From assembly GCF_021129305.1 (NCBI RefSeq), contig NZ_JAJOMB010000002.1:62001-126000 (forward strand): a DNA stretch of 64,000 nt, read 5' to 3'. The notes below the pieces were generated by a model, which had not been told where the DNA came from, ran no database searches, and saw only the letters and a list, made by a program, of their open reading frames with translations. Source of the stretch: Kineosporia babensis (lineage in GTDB: Bacteria; Actinomycetota; Actinomycetes; Actinomycetales; Kineosporiaceae). The position numbers were made by a program, and so were the translations under genes. Shown here in pieces: positions 1-11,032 of the stretch. The first letter of the stretch is position 1. Each line of letters starts with the position of its first letter.

Positions 1-972
1 GCCGGTCTCGTCGAGGAGTGCGAGATCCGCAACACCGGCACTCCGGGCCTGGAGATCGAGGAGGGCGCCGAGCCGGTGGTCCGGGAACGGGCCGAGGGCC
101 TGGCCGGGGCCGGTGACGTGCTGGACGACCTGAGCCGGGACGACGAGGGCATCGAGAAGCTGCTCGCCGAACTCGACGCGATGGTCGGCCTGACCGAGGT
201 GAAGGCCGAGGTCCGCGGTCTGATCGACGAGCTCCAGGTGAACGAGTGGCGGCGCAGCGCAGGACTTTCCGTCGCCACCGGGAGCAACAACTTGATCTTC
301 ACCGGCGCCCCGGGTACCGGTAAGACCACCGTGGCACGGATTTACGGCAAGCTGCTCGGTGCGCTCGGCGTGCTGCCCGGGGGCGGCTTCCGGGAGGTCA
401 GCCGGCGCGACCTGGTGGGCCAGTACCTCGGGCACACCGCGGAGAAGACCGCCTCGGTGTTCGACGAGGCCAAGGGCGGCGTGCTGTTCATCGACGAGGC
501 GTACACCCTGTCCCGCTCGGCCGGCAGCAACGACTTCGGCCAGGAGTCGATCGACACGCTGGTCAAGCTGATGGAGGACCACCGCCACGAGAGCGCGGTG
601 ATCGTCGCCGGGTACACCAAGGAGATGAGCGAGTTCCTGGACGCCAACCCCGGTCTGGCGTCCCGGTTCTCGAAGTCGGTCGAGTTCGTCAACTACGCGC
701 CGGACGACCTGCTGCTGATCATGGAACGGATGACTGCGGCCGGGGACTACCGGCTGGCCCCCGGCATCGCCCCGCCACTGCACCGCTACTTCGCCGCCCT
801 GTCTGCCGACCCGAACTTCGGTAACGCCCGCGAGGCCCGGAAGTTGTTCGAGGGCATGCGCAAGACCCAGGCCCAGCGGCTGCGCCGGCTGCCCGGCCGG
901 CCCACCCTGGACGACCTGCGCACCCTGAACGAGCAGGACCTGTACGACGTGATCGGCCCGGTAACCGAATGA
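1..972 (+). CDS. AAA+ ATPase of the CbxX/EccA type with an upstream beta-helix region (3' part only)
   Basis: The reading frame is open from base 1, so the start lies outside the window. The first residues (around GTPGLEIEEGAEPVVR) look like the last rungs of a right-handed beta-helix. From about codon 60 a CbxX/CfqX-type AAA+ domain follows: Walker A GAPGTGKTT, the pore-side motif DLVGQYLGHTAEKT, Walker B VLFIDEAYTL and an arginine-finger region NPGLASRFS. Proteins of this type include EccA of type VII secretion and SpoVK; they are thought to remodel protein substrates using ATP. The stop overlaps the next start as ATGA, so the two genes are translationally coupled. The AAA+ assignment is secure; the beta-helix part and any secretion role are inference. 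Confidence 0.85.
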   Translation, partial: AGLVEECEIRNTGTPGLEIEEGAEPVVRERAEGLAGAGDVLDDLSRDDEGIEKLLAELDAMVGLTEVKAEVRGLIDELQVNEWRRSAGLSVATGSNNLIFTGAPGTGKTTVARIYGKLLGALGVLPGGGFREVSRRDLVGQYLGHTAEKTASVFDEAKGGVLFIDEAYTLSRSAGSNDFGQESIDTLVKLMEDHRHESAVIVAGYTKEMSEFLDANPGLASRFSKSVEFVNYAPDDLLLIMERMTAAGDYRLAPGIAPPLHRYFAALSADPNFGNAREARKLFEGMRKTQAQRLRRLPGRPTLDDLRTLNEQDLYDVIGPVTE

Positions 973-3497
973 ACGGCCCCGCCCAGCACCCGGCCCAGGC
1001 CCGCCCGGCTCCGGCCGCCCCGGCCACCGGGGTCGAGGTCAGCGGCGCCCCGGAACCGGCCGTGGTGGCCCGCGGTGCCACCGACGCGCAGAGCCGGGCC
1101 TCGGCCGAGCGGGTCGGCCGGGCCGTGGCCGAGCAACTCATCGCGACCAGCCGCCGGGGCACGAGTTCGGCCACCGTGCCCGACCAGCCACCGTCCGATC
1201 CGGAGGATTCCAGCTCGCTGCCGGAGCGCTCGCGAACAGCCGGCGCGTCGTGGAAGGCCCCGCACCTGCGGGTCGGCTGGCACACCACCACGCCGACGCT
1301 GCTGGCCGGCCTGACTCGTCCCACCGTGCCCACCGGCGTGCTGCTGGGACACGGGAGCGAGGGCAGTGAGGTCCGGGCCGCGCTGTTCCGCCGCACTCCG
1401 GTGCGGATGGTGCTGGTCGGCGATTCCAGTTTGGCCCGCCTTCTGCTGCTGCGCGGTGCGGTGTCCGGGGCCCGGCCGGTGGTGCTCGCCACCGATCCCG
1501 AGGGCTGGGAGAACTTCCACCTGCAGCTCACCGACCTGGGCGTCGAGATGGCGGTCTTCCCTGCCGACGCGGCCTTCTGGCTGGGCGGTTCCAGTGCTGA
1601 GCCGCTCTTCGTGCTCCGGACGGTCGCCGACTCGCCGGCGACCGATGCGCTCCCGACTCCGCTCGGCACCACCAGCCCGATCACGACCGGTCCGATCTCC
1701 ACCGGCCCGGTTGCGGTGGAGCAAGCCCGACCTGAAGATTCGGCCGCTGAAGCCAACTGGTCGGGCGGCTGGTGGCGCTGCGACGCGGTGCTGGCGTCCG
1801 AGGTCGGCCCGGACGCGCTGACCGCCCTGCGCCGAGGTGACCTGGTTCTCGCCTCCCGGCTGGACCAGGCCTCGGCCGAGCGGTTGTGCAGTTCCCGGAC
1901 GGTCAGCGGCCTGAACCTCGAGGCTCTGGTCACGCTGGGCGAGAACGAAGTGATGGCGATCGCCGACGGCCGGGCCCGCAAGCTGCAGCTGCACCTGTCC
2001 GCCCGCGAATCGTCCCTGCTCAGCCAGGCCGACGCCGAGTTGGACCCGAGAGACTCGACCGTTCCGGAGGATCTGCGGGACTCGACGAACCTGCGAGACC
2101 TGGCCGACCTGGCTGGTCAGGGTCACCAGGCCAGACCAGACAGTCAGGCGGGTCAGGCGGGTCAGGCGGCGCCGCGCGGCAAGGTAATGGGAGACGTCCG
2201 GGCCGACTGGGGAGCGCAAGCCGGCGAGGTGCCCTCAGGCATTTGGGACAACCAGGAGACGCCGGACGTCCGGGTCAGCCACCCGGGTCAGACACTCCGA
2301 ACCAACCAGACACTCCGAATCGACCAGAGGCACCCGAGCGAGCCAACACCCCCGGCCGGGTTGGCTACTGGAGGTCTGCCGGTCGGCCGAGGCGACGAGG
2401 ATCGACGGGTAGACGCGAGTCTCCAGGCAGAGCCGGTTCACCAGGCTGAACCGGTGGGCTCGGCCGAGCCGCCGCCGGCCGGGCCGACCGATCAGGAAAG
2501 GCCGGTCGGCCGAGGCGAAGAGAGCGTTCGGGGGGACCGGGCGCTCCGGTCCGAACTGACGCCCCCGGCTGGGTTGGCCACTGGGGGTCTGCCGGTCGGC
2601 CGAGGCGATCAGACCGTGCGGGTGAACCGGAGACTTCAGACCGAACAACCGGCTCCCCGAGTCGAGCCGGTGCGTTCGGACGCGTCGACGCCGCCGGCTG
2701 GATCTGCCGCTCGGGCCCTGCCGGTCGGTCGTGGTGACGAGGTCGGTCGTGGTGACGAGACTGTCCGGGTGGACCGCGGGCTCCGGTCCGAACCGGTTGG
2801 CTCGGCCGAACCGACGCCCCCGTCCGGGCCGACGACCGGGGAGCTGCCGGTTGCCCGAGGTGACGAGACCGTCTGGGGGGACCGGGCGTTTCGGTCCGAA
2901 CGGACGCCGCCGGTTGAGTCGGCCACCGGAGGTCTGCCGGTCGGCCGAGGTGATCAGACCGTGCGGGTGGACCGGGCGCTTCAGGCCGGACAACCGGCTC
3001 GCCGGGTCGAGCCGGTGCGTTCGGACGCGCCGACGCCGCCGGCCGGGCTTGCGACCGGAGGCCTGCCGGTTGGCCGAGGTGACGAGACCGTGCGGGTGGA
3101 CCGGGCGCTCCAAGCCGAAATGTCTCGCCGGGCCTTCCGGGCCCGCCGCGCCGATCGGGCCAGACCGGCCGACCAGGTGGACCCGGGTGAGCGGACCCAA
3201 CCGGCCGACCATGCCGACCAGGCAACCCACACCGACCGGACAATCCACGCCGACCAGGCAACCCAAGCAATCCAAGCCGACCAGGCAATCCATGCCGACC
3301 GGGCAATCCACGCCGACCAGGAAACCCAAGCTGACCAGGAAACCCAAGCAATCCAAGCCGACCGGGTAACCCAAGCCGACCAGGCAACCCAGGCCGACCA
3401 GGAAACCCAGGGCACCCGGCCCGGCCCGCCCGCAGCCACCGACGCCGGCGACCAGCAGCCCTCCGCCCCGGCCCCGAAGACCCGCCGCCGGCACTGA
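969..3497 (+). CDS. Repeat-rich protein of unknown function coupled to the AAA+ ATPase
   Basis: I do not recognise this 842-residue protein. Residues 1 to about 100 are Ala/Pro-rich. Residues about 100-360 look folded (VGWHTTTPTLLAG, then RMVLVGDSSLARLLLLRG) and include hydrophobic strands. From about residue 458 to 716 there are 7-8 degenerate copies of a 30-40 residue Pro/Arg/Asp unit around the core GGLPVGRGDETVRVDRALQ. Residues about 745-815 are a short-period ADQATQ-like repeat, and the end is basic (KTRRRH). There is no clear signal peptide or membrane segment. The ATGA overlap with the upstream ATPase suggests that the two proteins work together. A link to type VII secretion (EccE-like accessory protein) is possible but unsupported by a motif. 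Confidence 0.7.
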   Translation: MNGPAQHPAQARPAPAAPATGVEVSGAPEPAVVARGATDAQSRASAERVGRAVAEQLIATSRRGTSSATVPDQPPSDPEDSSSLPERSRTAGASWKAPHLRVGWHTTTPTLLAGLTRPTVPTGVLLGHGSEGSEVRAALFRRTPVRMVLVGDSSLARLLLLRGAVSGARPVVLATDPEGWENFHLQLTDLGVEMAVFPADAAFWLGGSSAEPLFVLRTVADSPATDALPTPLGTTSPITTGPISTGPVAVEQARPEDSAAEANWSGGWWRCDAVLASEVGPDALTALRRGDLVLASRLDQASAERLCSSRTVSGLNLEALVTLGENEVMAIADGRARKLQLHLSARESSLLSQADAELDPRDSTVPEDLRDSTNLRDLADLAGQGHQARPDSQAGQAGQAAPRGKVMGDVRADWGAQAGEVPSGIWDNQETPDVRVSHPGQTLRTNQTLRIDQRHPSEPTPPAGLATGGLPVGRGDEDRRVDASLQAEPVHQAEPVGSAEPPPAGPTDQERPVGRGEESVRGDRALRSELTPPAGLATGGLPVGRGDQTVRVNRRLQTEQPAPRVEPVRSDASTPPAGSAARALPVGRGDEVGRGDETVRVDRGLRSEPVGSAEPTPPSGPTTGELPVARGDETVWGDRAFRSERTPPVESATGGLPVGRGDQTVRVDRALQAGQPARRVEPVRSDAPTPPAGLATGGLPVGRGDETVRVDRALQAEMSRRAFRARRADRARPADQVDPGERTQPADHADQATHTDRTIHADQATQAIQADQAIHADRAIHADQETQADQETQAIQADRVTQADQATQADQETQGTRPGPPAATDAGDQQPSAPAPKTRRRH
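2340..3120 (+). repeat. Degenerate in-frame tandem repeat, 7-8 units of roughly 90-130 bp
   Basis: Each unit encodes a variant of TPPAGLATGGLPVGRGDETV followed by RVDRALQ and a linker such as PARRVEPVRSDA. The unit keeps the reading frame, and both DNA and protein are conserved between copies, which suggests recent duplication within the gene. Confidence 0.8.
3201..3410 (+). repeat. Short-period tandem repeat of about 18 bp encoding ADQ(A/E)TQ-like hexads
   Basis: The unit gccgaccaggaaacccaa and close variants recur about ten times, giving hexapeptides such as ADQATQ, ADQETQ, ADQAIH and ADRAIH. The array is less GC-rich than its surroundings and should be prone to slippage in multiples of 18 bp, which would not break the frame. 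Confidence 0.8.
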
Positions 3498-3533
3498 GCC
3501 GTAATGCTGGTGAGGAGCACCTCCACCAGCGGA

Positions 3534-3539
3534 TACCCT
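3534..3539 (+). promoter_or_regulatory. Putative -10 box (TACCCT) for a leaderless argS transcript
   Basis: TACCCT ends 7 bases before the GTG start of argS. That spacing would put transcription initiation at or next to the start codon. No matching -35 element is obvious. Confidence 0.35.
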
Positions 3540-3546
3540 TGAGGTC

Positions 3547-5187
3547 GTGACTCCCGACGAACTTTCCGCCGCGATCCGGGCGTGCCTGGAGGCCGCCGTC
3601 GCTGCCGGTGATCTCACCGTCAGCGTTCCCGCCGAGATCCGGGTCGAGCGACCGAAGCAGCGCGAGCACGGCGACTGGGCCACCAACATCGCCCTGCAGC
3701 TGGCCAAACCGGCCGGTAAGCCGCCGCGCGCGGTCGCCGAGCTGCTGGCGGCGCGCCTGGTCGAGCTGCCGGGGATCAAGAGCGTGGACATCGCGGGTCC
3801 CGGCTTCCTCAACATCGTGCTGGACGCCGCCTCGGCCGCCGAGCTGGTGCGCACCATCGTCGAGGCCGGTCCCGCCTTCGGGCGCAACCAGCAGCTCGCG
3901 GGCACCACGCTGAACCTGGAGTTCGTCTCGGCGAACCCGACCGGCCCGCTGCACATCGGGCACACCCGGTGGGCCGCCCTGGGCGACGCGCTGGCCCGGG
4001 TCCTGATCGCCAGCGGCGCGCAGGTCACCCGTGAGTTCTACGTGAACGACGCGGGCGCCCAGATGGACCGGTTCGGCGGCTCGATCCTGGCCCGGATCAA
4101 GGGCACCGAGATCCCCGAGGGCGGCTACCACGGCGAGTACGTGGCCGAACTGGCCGCCAAGGTGCGCGAGCAGCGTCCCGACATCGACGACCTGCCCCTC
4201 GAAGAGGCCCAGATCCTGGCCCGGGAGCTCGGCTACGCCATCCAGCTGGCCGAGAACCGGCAGACGCTGGACGATTTCGGCGTCGAGTTCGACGTCTGGT
4301 TCTCCGAGCGCACGCTGCACGAGTCCGGCTCGGTGGACGCCGCGGTGGACCGGCTGCGCGAGCAGGGCCACGTGGAGGACCGGGACGGAGCGGTCTGGCT
4401 GCGCACCACCGACTTCGGCGACGACAAGGACCGGGTGCTGGTCAAGGCCGACGGCGAGAAGACGTACTTCGCCGCCGACGCCGCCTACTGGCTCTCGGTG
4501 CGCGACCGCGGCTTCCCGAAGAAGATCTACATGCTCGGCGCCGACCACCACGGCTACGTGCAGCGGCTCAAGGCGATCGTGGCCTGCGCCGGCGACGACC
4601 CGGCCGAGTCGGTCGAGGTGCTGATCGGCCAGCTGGTCAGTGTGGGCGGCGCCCGCCTGAGCAAGCGGGCCGGCAACATCATCGAGCTGAAGGACCTGGT
4701 CGAGTGGCTGGGCCGGGACGCGGTGCGCTACTCGCTGGCCCGCTACCCGGCCGACTCGCCGCTCGCCCTGGACGGCGAGGTGCTGCAGAAGAAGACGAAC
4801 GACAACCCGGTCTTCTACGTGCAGTACGCCCACGCCCGGCTCTGCTCGCTGGCCAACCAGGCCCGCGAGCACGGGGTGGAGCGCACCGCCTTCGAGCCCG
4901 CGCTGCTGGACCACGTCACCGAGAACGAGCTGATCGCCGCCCTGGCGCAGTTCCCGGCGATCGTGGCGCAGGCCGCCGAGCTGCGCGAACCGCACCGGGT
5001 GGCACGGCATCTCGAGGTGGTGGCCGGGGCCTTCCACAAGTGGTACGACAACTGCCGGGTCACCCCGCGCGGCGAGGACCCGGTGGAGGACCTGCACCGC
5101 ACCCGGCTCTGGCTGGCCGAGGCCAGCCGGCTGGTGCTGGCCAACGGTCTGGAACTGCTCGGCGTGAGTGCGCCCGAGCGAATGTGA
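3547..5187 (+). CDS. argS: Arginyl-tRNA synthetase
   Basis: Class I synthetase that charges tRNA-Arg with arginine in the cytoplasm. The 546 residues match the family length. An N-terminal Arg-tRNA synthetase domain (about 1-100) precedes the catalytic core with the HIGH signature NPTGPLHIGHTRWAALGDAL, a KMSKS-like loop (RLSKRAGNIIELKDLV) and a C-terminal DALR anticodon-binding domain ending LGVSAPERM. The start is GTG, 49 bases after the previous stop, with no good ribosome binding site but a TACCCT box just ahead, so the message may be leaderless. lysA follows after 10 bases, as in many actinobacteria, so the two are probably cotranscribed. Confidence 0.97.
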   Translation: MTPDELSAAIRACLEAAVAAGDLTVSVPAEIRVERPKQREHGDWATNIALQLAKPAGKPPRAVAELLAARLVELPGIKSVDIAGPGFLNIVLDAASAAELVRTIVEAGPAFGRNQQLAGTTLNLEFVSANPTGPLHIGHTRWAALGDALARVLIASGAQVTREFYVNDAGAQMDRFGGSILARIKGTEIPEGGYHGEYVAELAAKVREQRPDIDDLPLEEAQILARELGYAIQLAENRQTLDDFGVEFDVWFSERTLHESGSVDAAVDRLREQGHVEDRDGAVWLRTTDFGDDKDRVLVKADGEKTYFAADAAYWLSVRDRGFPKKIYMLGADHHGYVQRLKAIVACAGDDPAESVEVLIGQLVSVGGARLSKRAGNIIELKDLVEWLGRDAVRYSLARYPADSPLALDGEVLQKKTNDNPVFYVQYAHARLCSLANQAREHGVERTAFEPALLDHVTENELIAALAQFPAIVAQAAELREPHRVARHLEVVAGAFHKWYDNCRVTPRGEDPVEDLHRTRLWLAEASRLVLANGLELLGVSAPERM

Positions 5188-5197
5188 GGAACTGAGA

Positions 5198-6625
5198 ATG
5201 GGTGCGCACGAGGCGGGCGAGCTGCACAGCCCGGGATACGGCCACGTGGCCACGGTTCCGGGCTGGCTGCGGCCGCCGGACGACGTCAACGACCTGCTGC
5301 CCGGGCTCTGGGCGCAGACCGTGCACCGGGCCGGCGACGGCGTGCTGCAGATCGGCGGGGTGTCGGTGAACGACCTCGCGGCCGAGTTCGGCACGCCGGC
5401 CTTCGTTCTCGACGAGGCCGACTTCCGCAGCCGGGCCACGGCTTTCCGCGACGCGTTCGCCTCGGCCTTCGCCGGGGTGGGCGGCGCCGACGTGTACTAC
5501 GCCGGAAAGGCGTTCCTGTGCACCGAGGTCGCCCGCTGGATCGCCGAGGACGGGCTGTTCCTGGACACCTGCTCCGGTGGTGAGCTGGCGGTCGCGCTGC
5601 GCGCCGGGGTGCCGCCGGAGCGGATCGCCCTGCACGGCAACAACAAGCTCGAGAGCGAGATCGACCGGGCGGTCGCGGCCGGCATCGGCCGGATCGTGAT
5701 CGACTCGATGATCGAGATCGAGCGGGTCGCCGCGGCGGCCGAGCGGCACGGCAAGGTGCAGCCGGTGTTCATCCGGGTCACCGTCGGGGTCGAGGCCCAC
5801 ACCCACGAGTACGTCTCCACCGCCCACGAGGACCAGAAGTTCGGCCTGTCGCTGGCCGGTGGCGACGCGGCCCAGGCGATCGCCCAGGTCCTGGCCAAGC
5901 CCTCGCTGAAGCTGCTCGGCCTGCACAGCCACATCGGCTCGCAGATCTTCGACACCCAGGGTTTCGAGGTCTCCGCTCGCCGGCTGCTCGGCCTGCACGC
6001 CTCGGTGAAGCGCGATCACGGCGTGGAGCTGCCGGAGATCGACCTCGGCGGCGGCTACGGCATCGCCTACACCAGCCAGCACGATCCGCTGGAGGCCAAG
6101 CTCATCGCCGACCAGCTGGCCGAGATCGTGGTGCGCGAGTGCCGCGGTCTGGAGATTGCCGTACCCCGGGTCTCGGTGGAGCCCGGCCGGGCGATCGCCG
6201 GGCCCAGCACGTTCACGCTGTACCAGATCGGCACTCTGAAAGACGTGTCGATGGACGGTGGCGGCGTGCGTAGGTACGTGTCGGTGGACGGCGGGATGAG
6301 CGACAACATCCGCACCGCGCTGTACGACGCGGACTACTCCTGCACGCTGGCCTCCCGGGTGTCGGACGCCCCGGCGGCGCTCAGCCGGGTGGTGGGTAAG
6401 CACTGCGAGAGCGGGGACATCGTGGTGCGCGACGAGTTCCTGCCGGGCGATCTTGTCCCTGGTGATCTGCTTGCGGTCCCCGGCACCGGGGCGTACTGCC
6501 GCAGCATGGCCAGCCAGTACAACCACGTTCCGCGGCCGCCGGTGGTAGCTGTGCGCGACGGTAAGGCCCGGGTGATCGTCCGCCGCGAGACCGAGGACGA
6601 CATCCTGGCGCTGGACGTCTTCTAG
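5198..6625 (+). CDS. lysA: Diaminopimelate decarboxylase
   Basis: PLP-dependent fold-III decarboxylase that converts meso-diaminopimelate to lysine, the last step of lysine synthesis. Visible features are the PLP-lysine motif VYYAGKAFLC, HSHIGSQIF, the glycine-rich phosphate site DLGGGYGIAY and SVEPGRAIAGPSTF in the C-terminal barrel. I place the start at ATG 5198, because GAGGA lies about 8 bases ahead; a GTG 30 bases upstream inside argS is possible but has no ribosome binding site. The protein has 475 residues. The gene sits 10 bases after argS and is closed by a 20-bp hairpin, so argS-lysA is likely one transcription unit. Confidence 0.96.
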   Translation: MGAHEAGELHSPGYGHVATVPGWLRPPDDVNDLLPGLWAQTVHRAGDGVLQIGGVSVNDLAAEFGTPAFVLDEADFRSRATAFRDAFASAFAGVGGADVYYAGKAFLCTEVARWIAEDGLFLDTCSGGELAVALRAGVPPERIALHGNNKLESEIDRAVAAGIGRIVIDSMIEIERVAAAAERHGKVQPVFIRVTVGVEAHTHEYVSTAHEDQKFGLSLAGGDAAQAIAQVLAKPSLKLLGLHSHIGSQIFDTQGFEVSARRLLGLHASVKRDHGVELPEIDLGGGYGIAYTSQHDPLEAKLIADQLAEIVVRECRGLEIAVPRVSVEPGRAIAGPSTFTLYQIGTLKDVSMDGGGVRRYVSVDGGMSDNIRTALYDADYSCTLASRVSDAPAALSRVVGKHCESGDIVVRDEFLPGDLVPGDLLAVPGTGAYCRSMASQYNHVPRPPVVAVRDGKARVIVRRETEDDILALDVF

Positions 6626-6640
6626 AAGCACCAGAACCAC

Positions 6641-6689
6641 CAATTGAAGACGGGGTGCGCGCCTTTGGTGCGCACCCCGTCTTCAATTG
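6641..6689 (+). terminator. Strong inverted repeat after lysA
   Basis: Arms 6641-6660 and 6670-6689 are perfectly complementary over 20 bp with a 9-base loop. The inner part has GGGGTGCGC facing GCGCACCCC and the outer part is an AT-rich CAATTGAAG. No T-run follows. It probably ends the argS-lysA transcript, and it resembles other hairpins in the window that share CAATTGAA-GACG and GGTGCGCACC elements. Confidence 0.75.
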
Positions 6690-6709
6690 TGGTCGCGGAA
6701 GTCTGAATA

Positions 6710-6997
6710 ATGACGAAGGTGACGCGACCGTCCGCCGGGGTACCCAGGGCCATGCGCCGTCTCGGCACCGACCTGGCCACCTGGCGGCGGATCCGCAAGC
6801 TCAGCGTGGAGGAGCTTTCGCAGCGCTCCGGGGTCGGCATCGCCACCATCACCCGGCTGGAAGCCGGACAGGGAGCGCCGCTGGAACACGTCTTCGCCGT
6901 GGCCTCCGCGCTGGGCGTCGCCGAGGTACTGGCCACGGCCCTTACCCCGCGCAATGTGCTCGCCCGCGCGACTCCACCAGCGCCCCCGCAAGCCTGA
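6710..6997 (+). CDS. Small XRE-family helix-turn-helix DNA-binding protein
   Basis: A 95-residue protein whose middle is a Cro/C1-type HTH: LATWRRIRKLSVEELSQRSG, then VGIATITRLEAGQG and VFAVASALGV. The C-terminus is a short Pro/Ala tail without a second domain, so it is the size of a HipB/antitoxin-like or stand-alone repressor. GGAAG lies about 8 bases before the ATG. No toxin-like gene is adjacent; the next gene, mutA, starts 64 bases downstream on the same strand, so control of the mutase genes is an untested possibility. The 20-bp lysA hairpin lies just upstream. Confidence 0.75.
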   Translation: MTKVTRPSAGVPRAMRRLGTDLATWRRIRKLSVEELSQRSGVGIATITRLEAGQGAPLEHVFAVASALGVAEVLATALTPRNVLARATPPAPPQA

Positions 6998-7049
6998 TGG
7001 GTGTGGCGTAGTTCAACCGCGACCACTGGGCGGTCCGGACGGACCTTCC

Positions 7050-7055
7050 TAAGCT
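7050..7055 (+). promoter_or_regulatory. Putative -10 box (TAAGCT) directly before mutA
   Basis: TAAGCT lies 6 bases before the ATG of mutA, compatible with a leaderless or nearly leaderless mRNA. The same CCTAAGCTGAG context recurs before the zinc-finger gene at 11033. Confidence 0.4.
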
Positions 7056-7061
7056 GAGGGC

Positions 7062-8873
7062 ATGAGTGCTGCGCCGCCGCAACTGCCACCGGACCTGCCC
7101 CTGGCCGGGCAGTTCGACCCGGCCGACCGGGCCGAATGGCTCCGGCTGGTGGCATCTGCCCTGGTCAAGGCCGGGAGAATGGGCGCCGGGGACGATCCCG
7201 CCGAAGCCGTGGCCAAGCTGACCAGCACCACGTACGACGGCATCGGGATCCGCCCGCTCTACTCCTCGGACGACGCGGTGGCCGAGGAGTCGATCGGGCT
7301 GCCCGGCTCGGCGCCGTTCGTCCGCGGCACTCGCACGGCGGCGCAGAGCTGGGATGTCCGGCAGCGTCACCTCGATCCGGACCCGGCCGTCACCCACGAG
7401 GCGGTGATGACCGATCTGGAGAACGGCGCTACCTCGCTCTGGCTCACGATCGGCCCGGGCGCTCTGCCGCTGAGCGGCTTGAGCCAGGTGCTCGACGGCG
7501 TGCTGCTCGATCTGGCGCCGGTGGTGCTGGACGCCGGTGCAGACACCGAAGCCGCGGCCGCGCGGTTCCTGGACCTGGCCGGCGACAAGAACGCCGGAAA
7601 TCTGGGTGCGGATCCGCTCGGCCTGTGGGCGCGGCTTGGTCCCAGCCATACCCCGGACCTCGAACTCCTGGCCAGACTGGCCGAGAAGACGGCGAACACC
7701 GCGCTGCGGGTAGCTACGGTTGACGCCACGATCTACCACGACGCCGGAGCTTCGGACGCGCAAGAACTCGGCGCCTCCCTGGCTACCGGCGTGGCCTACC
7801 TCAGAGCGCTGACCGATGCCGGGCTGAGCACCGCCGATGCCTTCGCCCAGCTGGAGTTCCGCTACGCAGCGACTGCCGACCAGTTCCTCACCATCGCCAA
7901 ACTTCGTGCCGCTCGCCGACTCTGGGCCCGGGTGGCGGAGGTCTGCGGGCACAGCACGGACCTGGGGCAGAAACAGCACGTGGTGACGTCGTCGGCGATG
8001 ATGACCCAGCGCGACCCCTGGGTGAACCTGCTGCGCACCACGCTGGCGGCCTTCGGCGCCGGGGTGGGCGGGGCCGACGCGATCACCGTCCAACCGTTCG
8101 ATGCAGCGATCGGCCTACCGGACGGGTTCTCCCGCCGGATCGCCCGCAACACCTCATCGCTGCTGGTCATGGAGGCCCACCTGGCCCGGGTGATCGATCC
8201 GGCCGGGGGCTCCTGGTACGTCGAGCAGATCACCGATGAGCTGGCCCGGGCCGCTTGGCAGCAGTTCACCGCGATCGAGGCGGAGGGCGGGATGGCGGCC
8301 GCGCTGGAGAGTGGCCGCTTCGCCGGGCAGATCGACGAGGTCTGGCAGCGCCGGGCCAAGCGTCTGGCCAGCCGCAAGGACCCGCTCACCGGCGCCAGCG
8401 AGTTCCCTAACCTCACCGAGACCGCACCCGTCCGTAAGCCTTTACCGCCCCGGCCCAGCGGCGGGCTGCCGGTCCACCGCTATGCCGAGGAGTACGAGGC
8501 GCTACGCAACGCAGCCGAGAAACAGGCAGAGAAGCCGAAGGTTTTTCTTGCCACCCTTGGCCCGGTATCGGTGCACACCGCCCGGGCCACGTTCGCCGCC
8601 AACCTGTTTCAGGCCGGTGGTATCGAAACACCGAACGGGCCAGTGGAAGACTTCCGTGCCAGCGGGGCCACGGTTGTCTGCCTGGCCTCCAGTGACAAGC
8701 TCTACGCGGAAAAGGCCGAAAGCGCGGCAGCTGAGCTGAAAGCGCTAGGTGCGCAGCATGTTCTGCTGGCTGGAAAAGGCGACTACGCCGGGGTGGACGA
8801 CTACGTGTTCGTGGGGGTGGACGCCCTGGCAGTGCTGCGGGACCTTCACCGCCGGATCGGTATCGAGGGCTGA
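7062..8873 (+). CDS. mutA: Methylmalonyl-CoA mutase small subunit
   Basis: Small (beta) subunit of the B12-dependent mutase that interconverts (R)-methylmalonyl-CoA and succinyl-CoA. At 603 residues it has the family length. It carries the mutase barrel (for example TYDGIGIRPLYSSDDA near the N-terminus and PAGGSWYVEQITDELARAAW later) and a C-terminal domain shaped like the B12-binding fold. In the family this subunit is non-catalytic, and I do not see the DxHxxG cobalamin motif here. mutB follows after 3 bases, so the two are translated together. Confidence 0.95.
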   Translation: MSAAPPQLPPDLPLAGQFDPADRAEWLRLVASALVKAGRMGAGDDPAEAVAKLTSTTYDGIGIRPLYSSDDAVAEESIGLPGSAPFVRGTRTAAQSWDVRQRHLDPDPAVTHEAVMTDLENGATSLWLTIGPGALPLSGLSQVLDGVLLDLAPVVLDAGADTEAAAARFLDLAGDKNAGNLGADPLGLWARLGPSHTPDLELLARLAEKTANTALRVATVDATIYHDAGASDAQELGASLATGVAYLRALTDAGLSTADAFAQLEFRYAATADQFLTIAKLRAARRLWARVAEVCGHSTDLGQKQHVVTSSAMMTQRDPWVNLLRTTLAAFGAGVGGADAITVQPFDAAIGLPDGFSRRIARNTSSLLVMEAHLARVIDPAGGSWYVEQITDELARAAWQQFTAIEAEGGMAAALESGRFAGQIDEVWQRRAKRLASRKDPLTGASEFPNLTETAPVRKPLPPRPSGGLPVHRYAEEYEALRNAAEKQAEKPKVFLATLGPVSVHTARATFAANLFQAGGIETPNGPVEDFRASGATVVCLASSDKLYAEKAESAAAELKALGAQHVLLAGKGDYAGVDDYVFVGVDALAVLRDLHRRIGIEG

Positions 8874-8876
8874 ATC

Positions 8877-11027
<2,151 letters not shown>

Positions 11028-11032
11028 GCGTC

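Noticed and set aside
719-1981. Long minus-strand open frames opposite the AAA+ and repeat-protein genes
   Set aside because: High GC makes antisense frames stay open. They show Arg/Pro/Ser-rich compositional noise and no domain, while the plus strand has clear AAA+ motifs.
2235-3526. The repeat array as a CRISPR
   Set aside because: The units are in frame, variable in sequence and directly joined, with no constant repeat separated by unique spacers.
2365-5439. A 1024-codon minus-strand frame across the repeat protein and argS
   Set aside because: It is antisense to argS, whose catalytic motifs are unmistakable, and its repeats merely mirror the plus-strand repeat.
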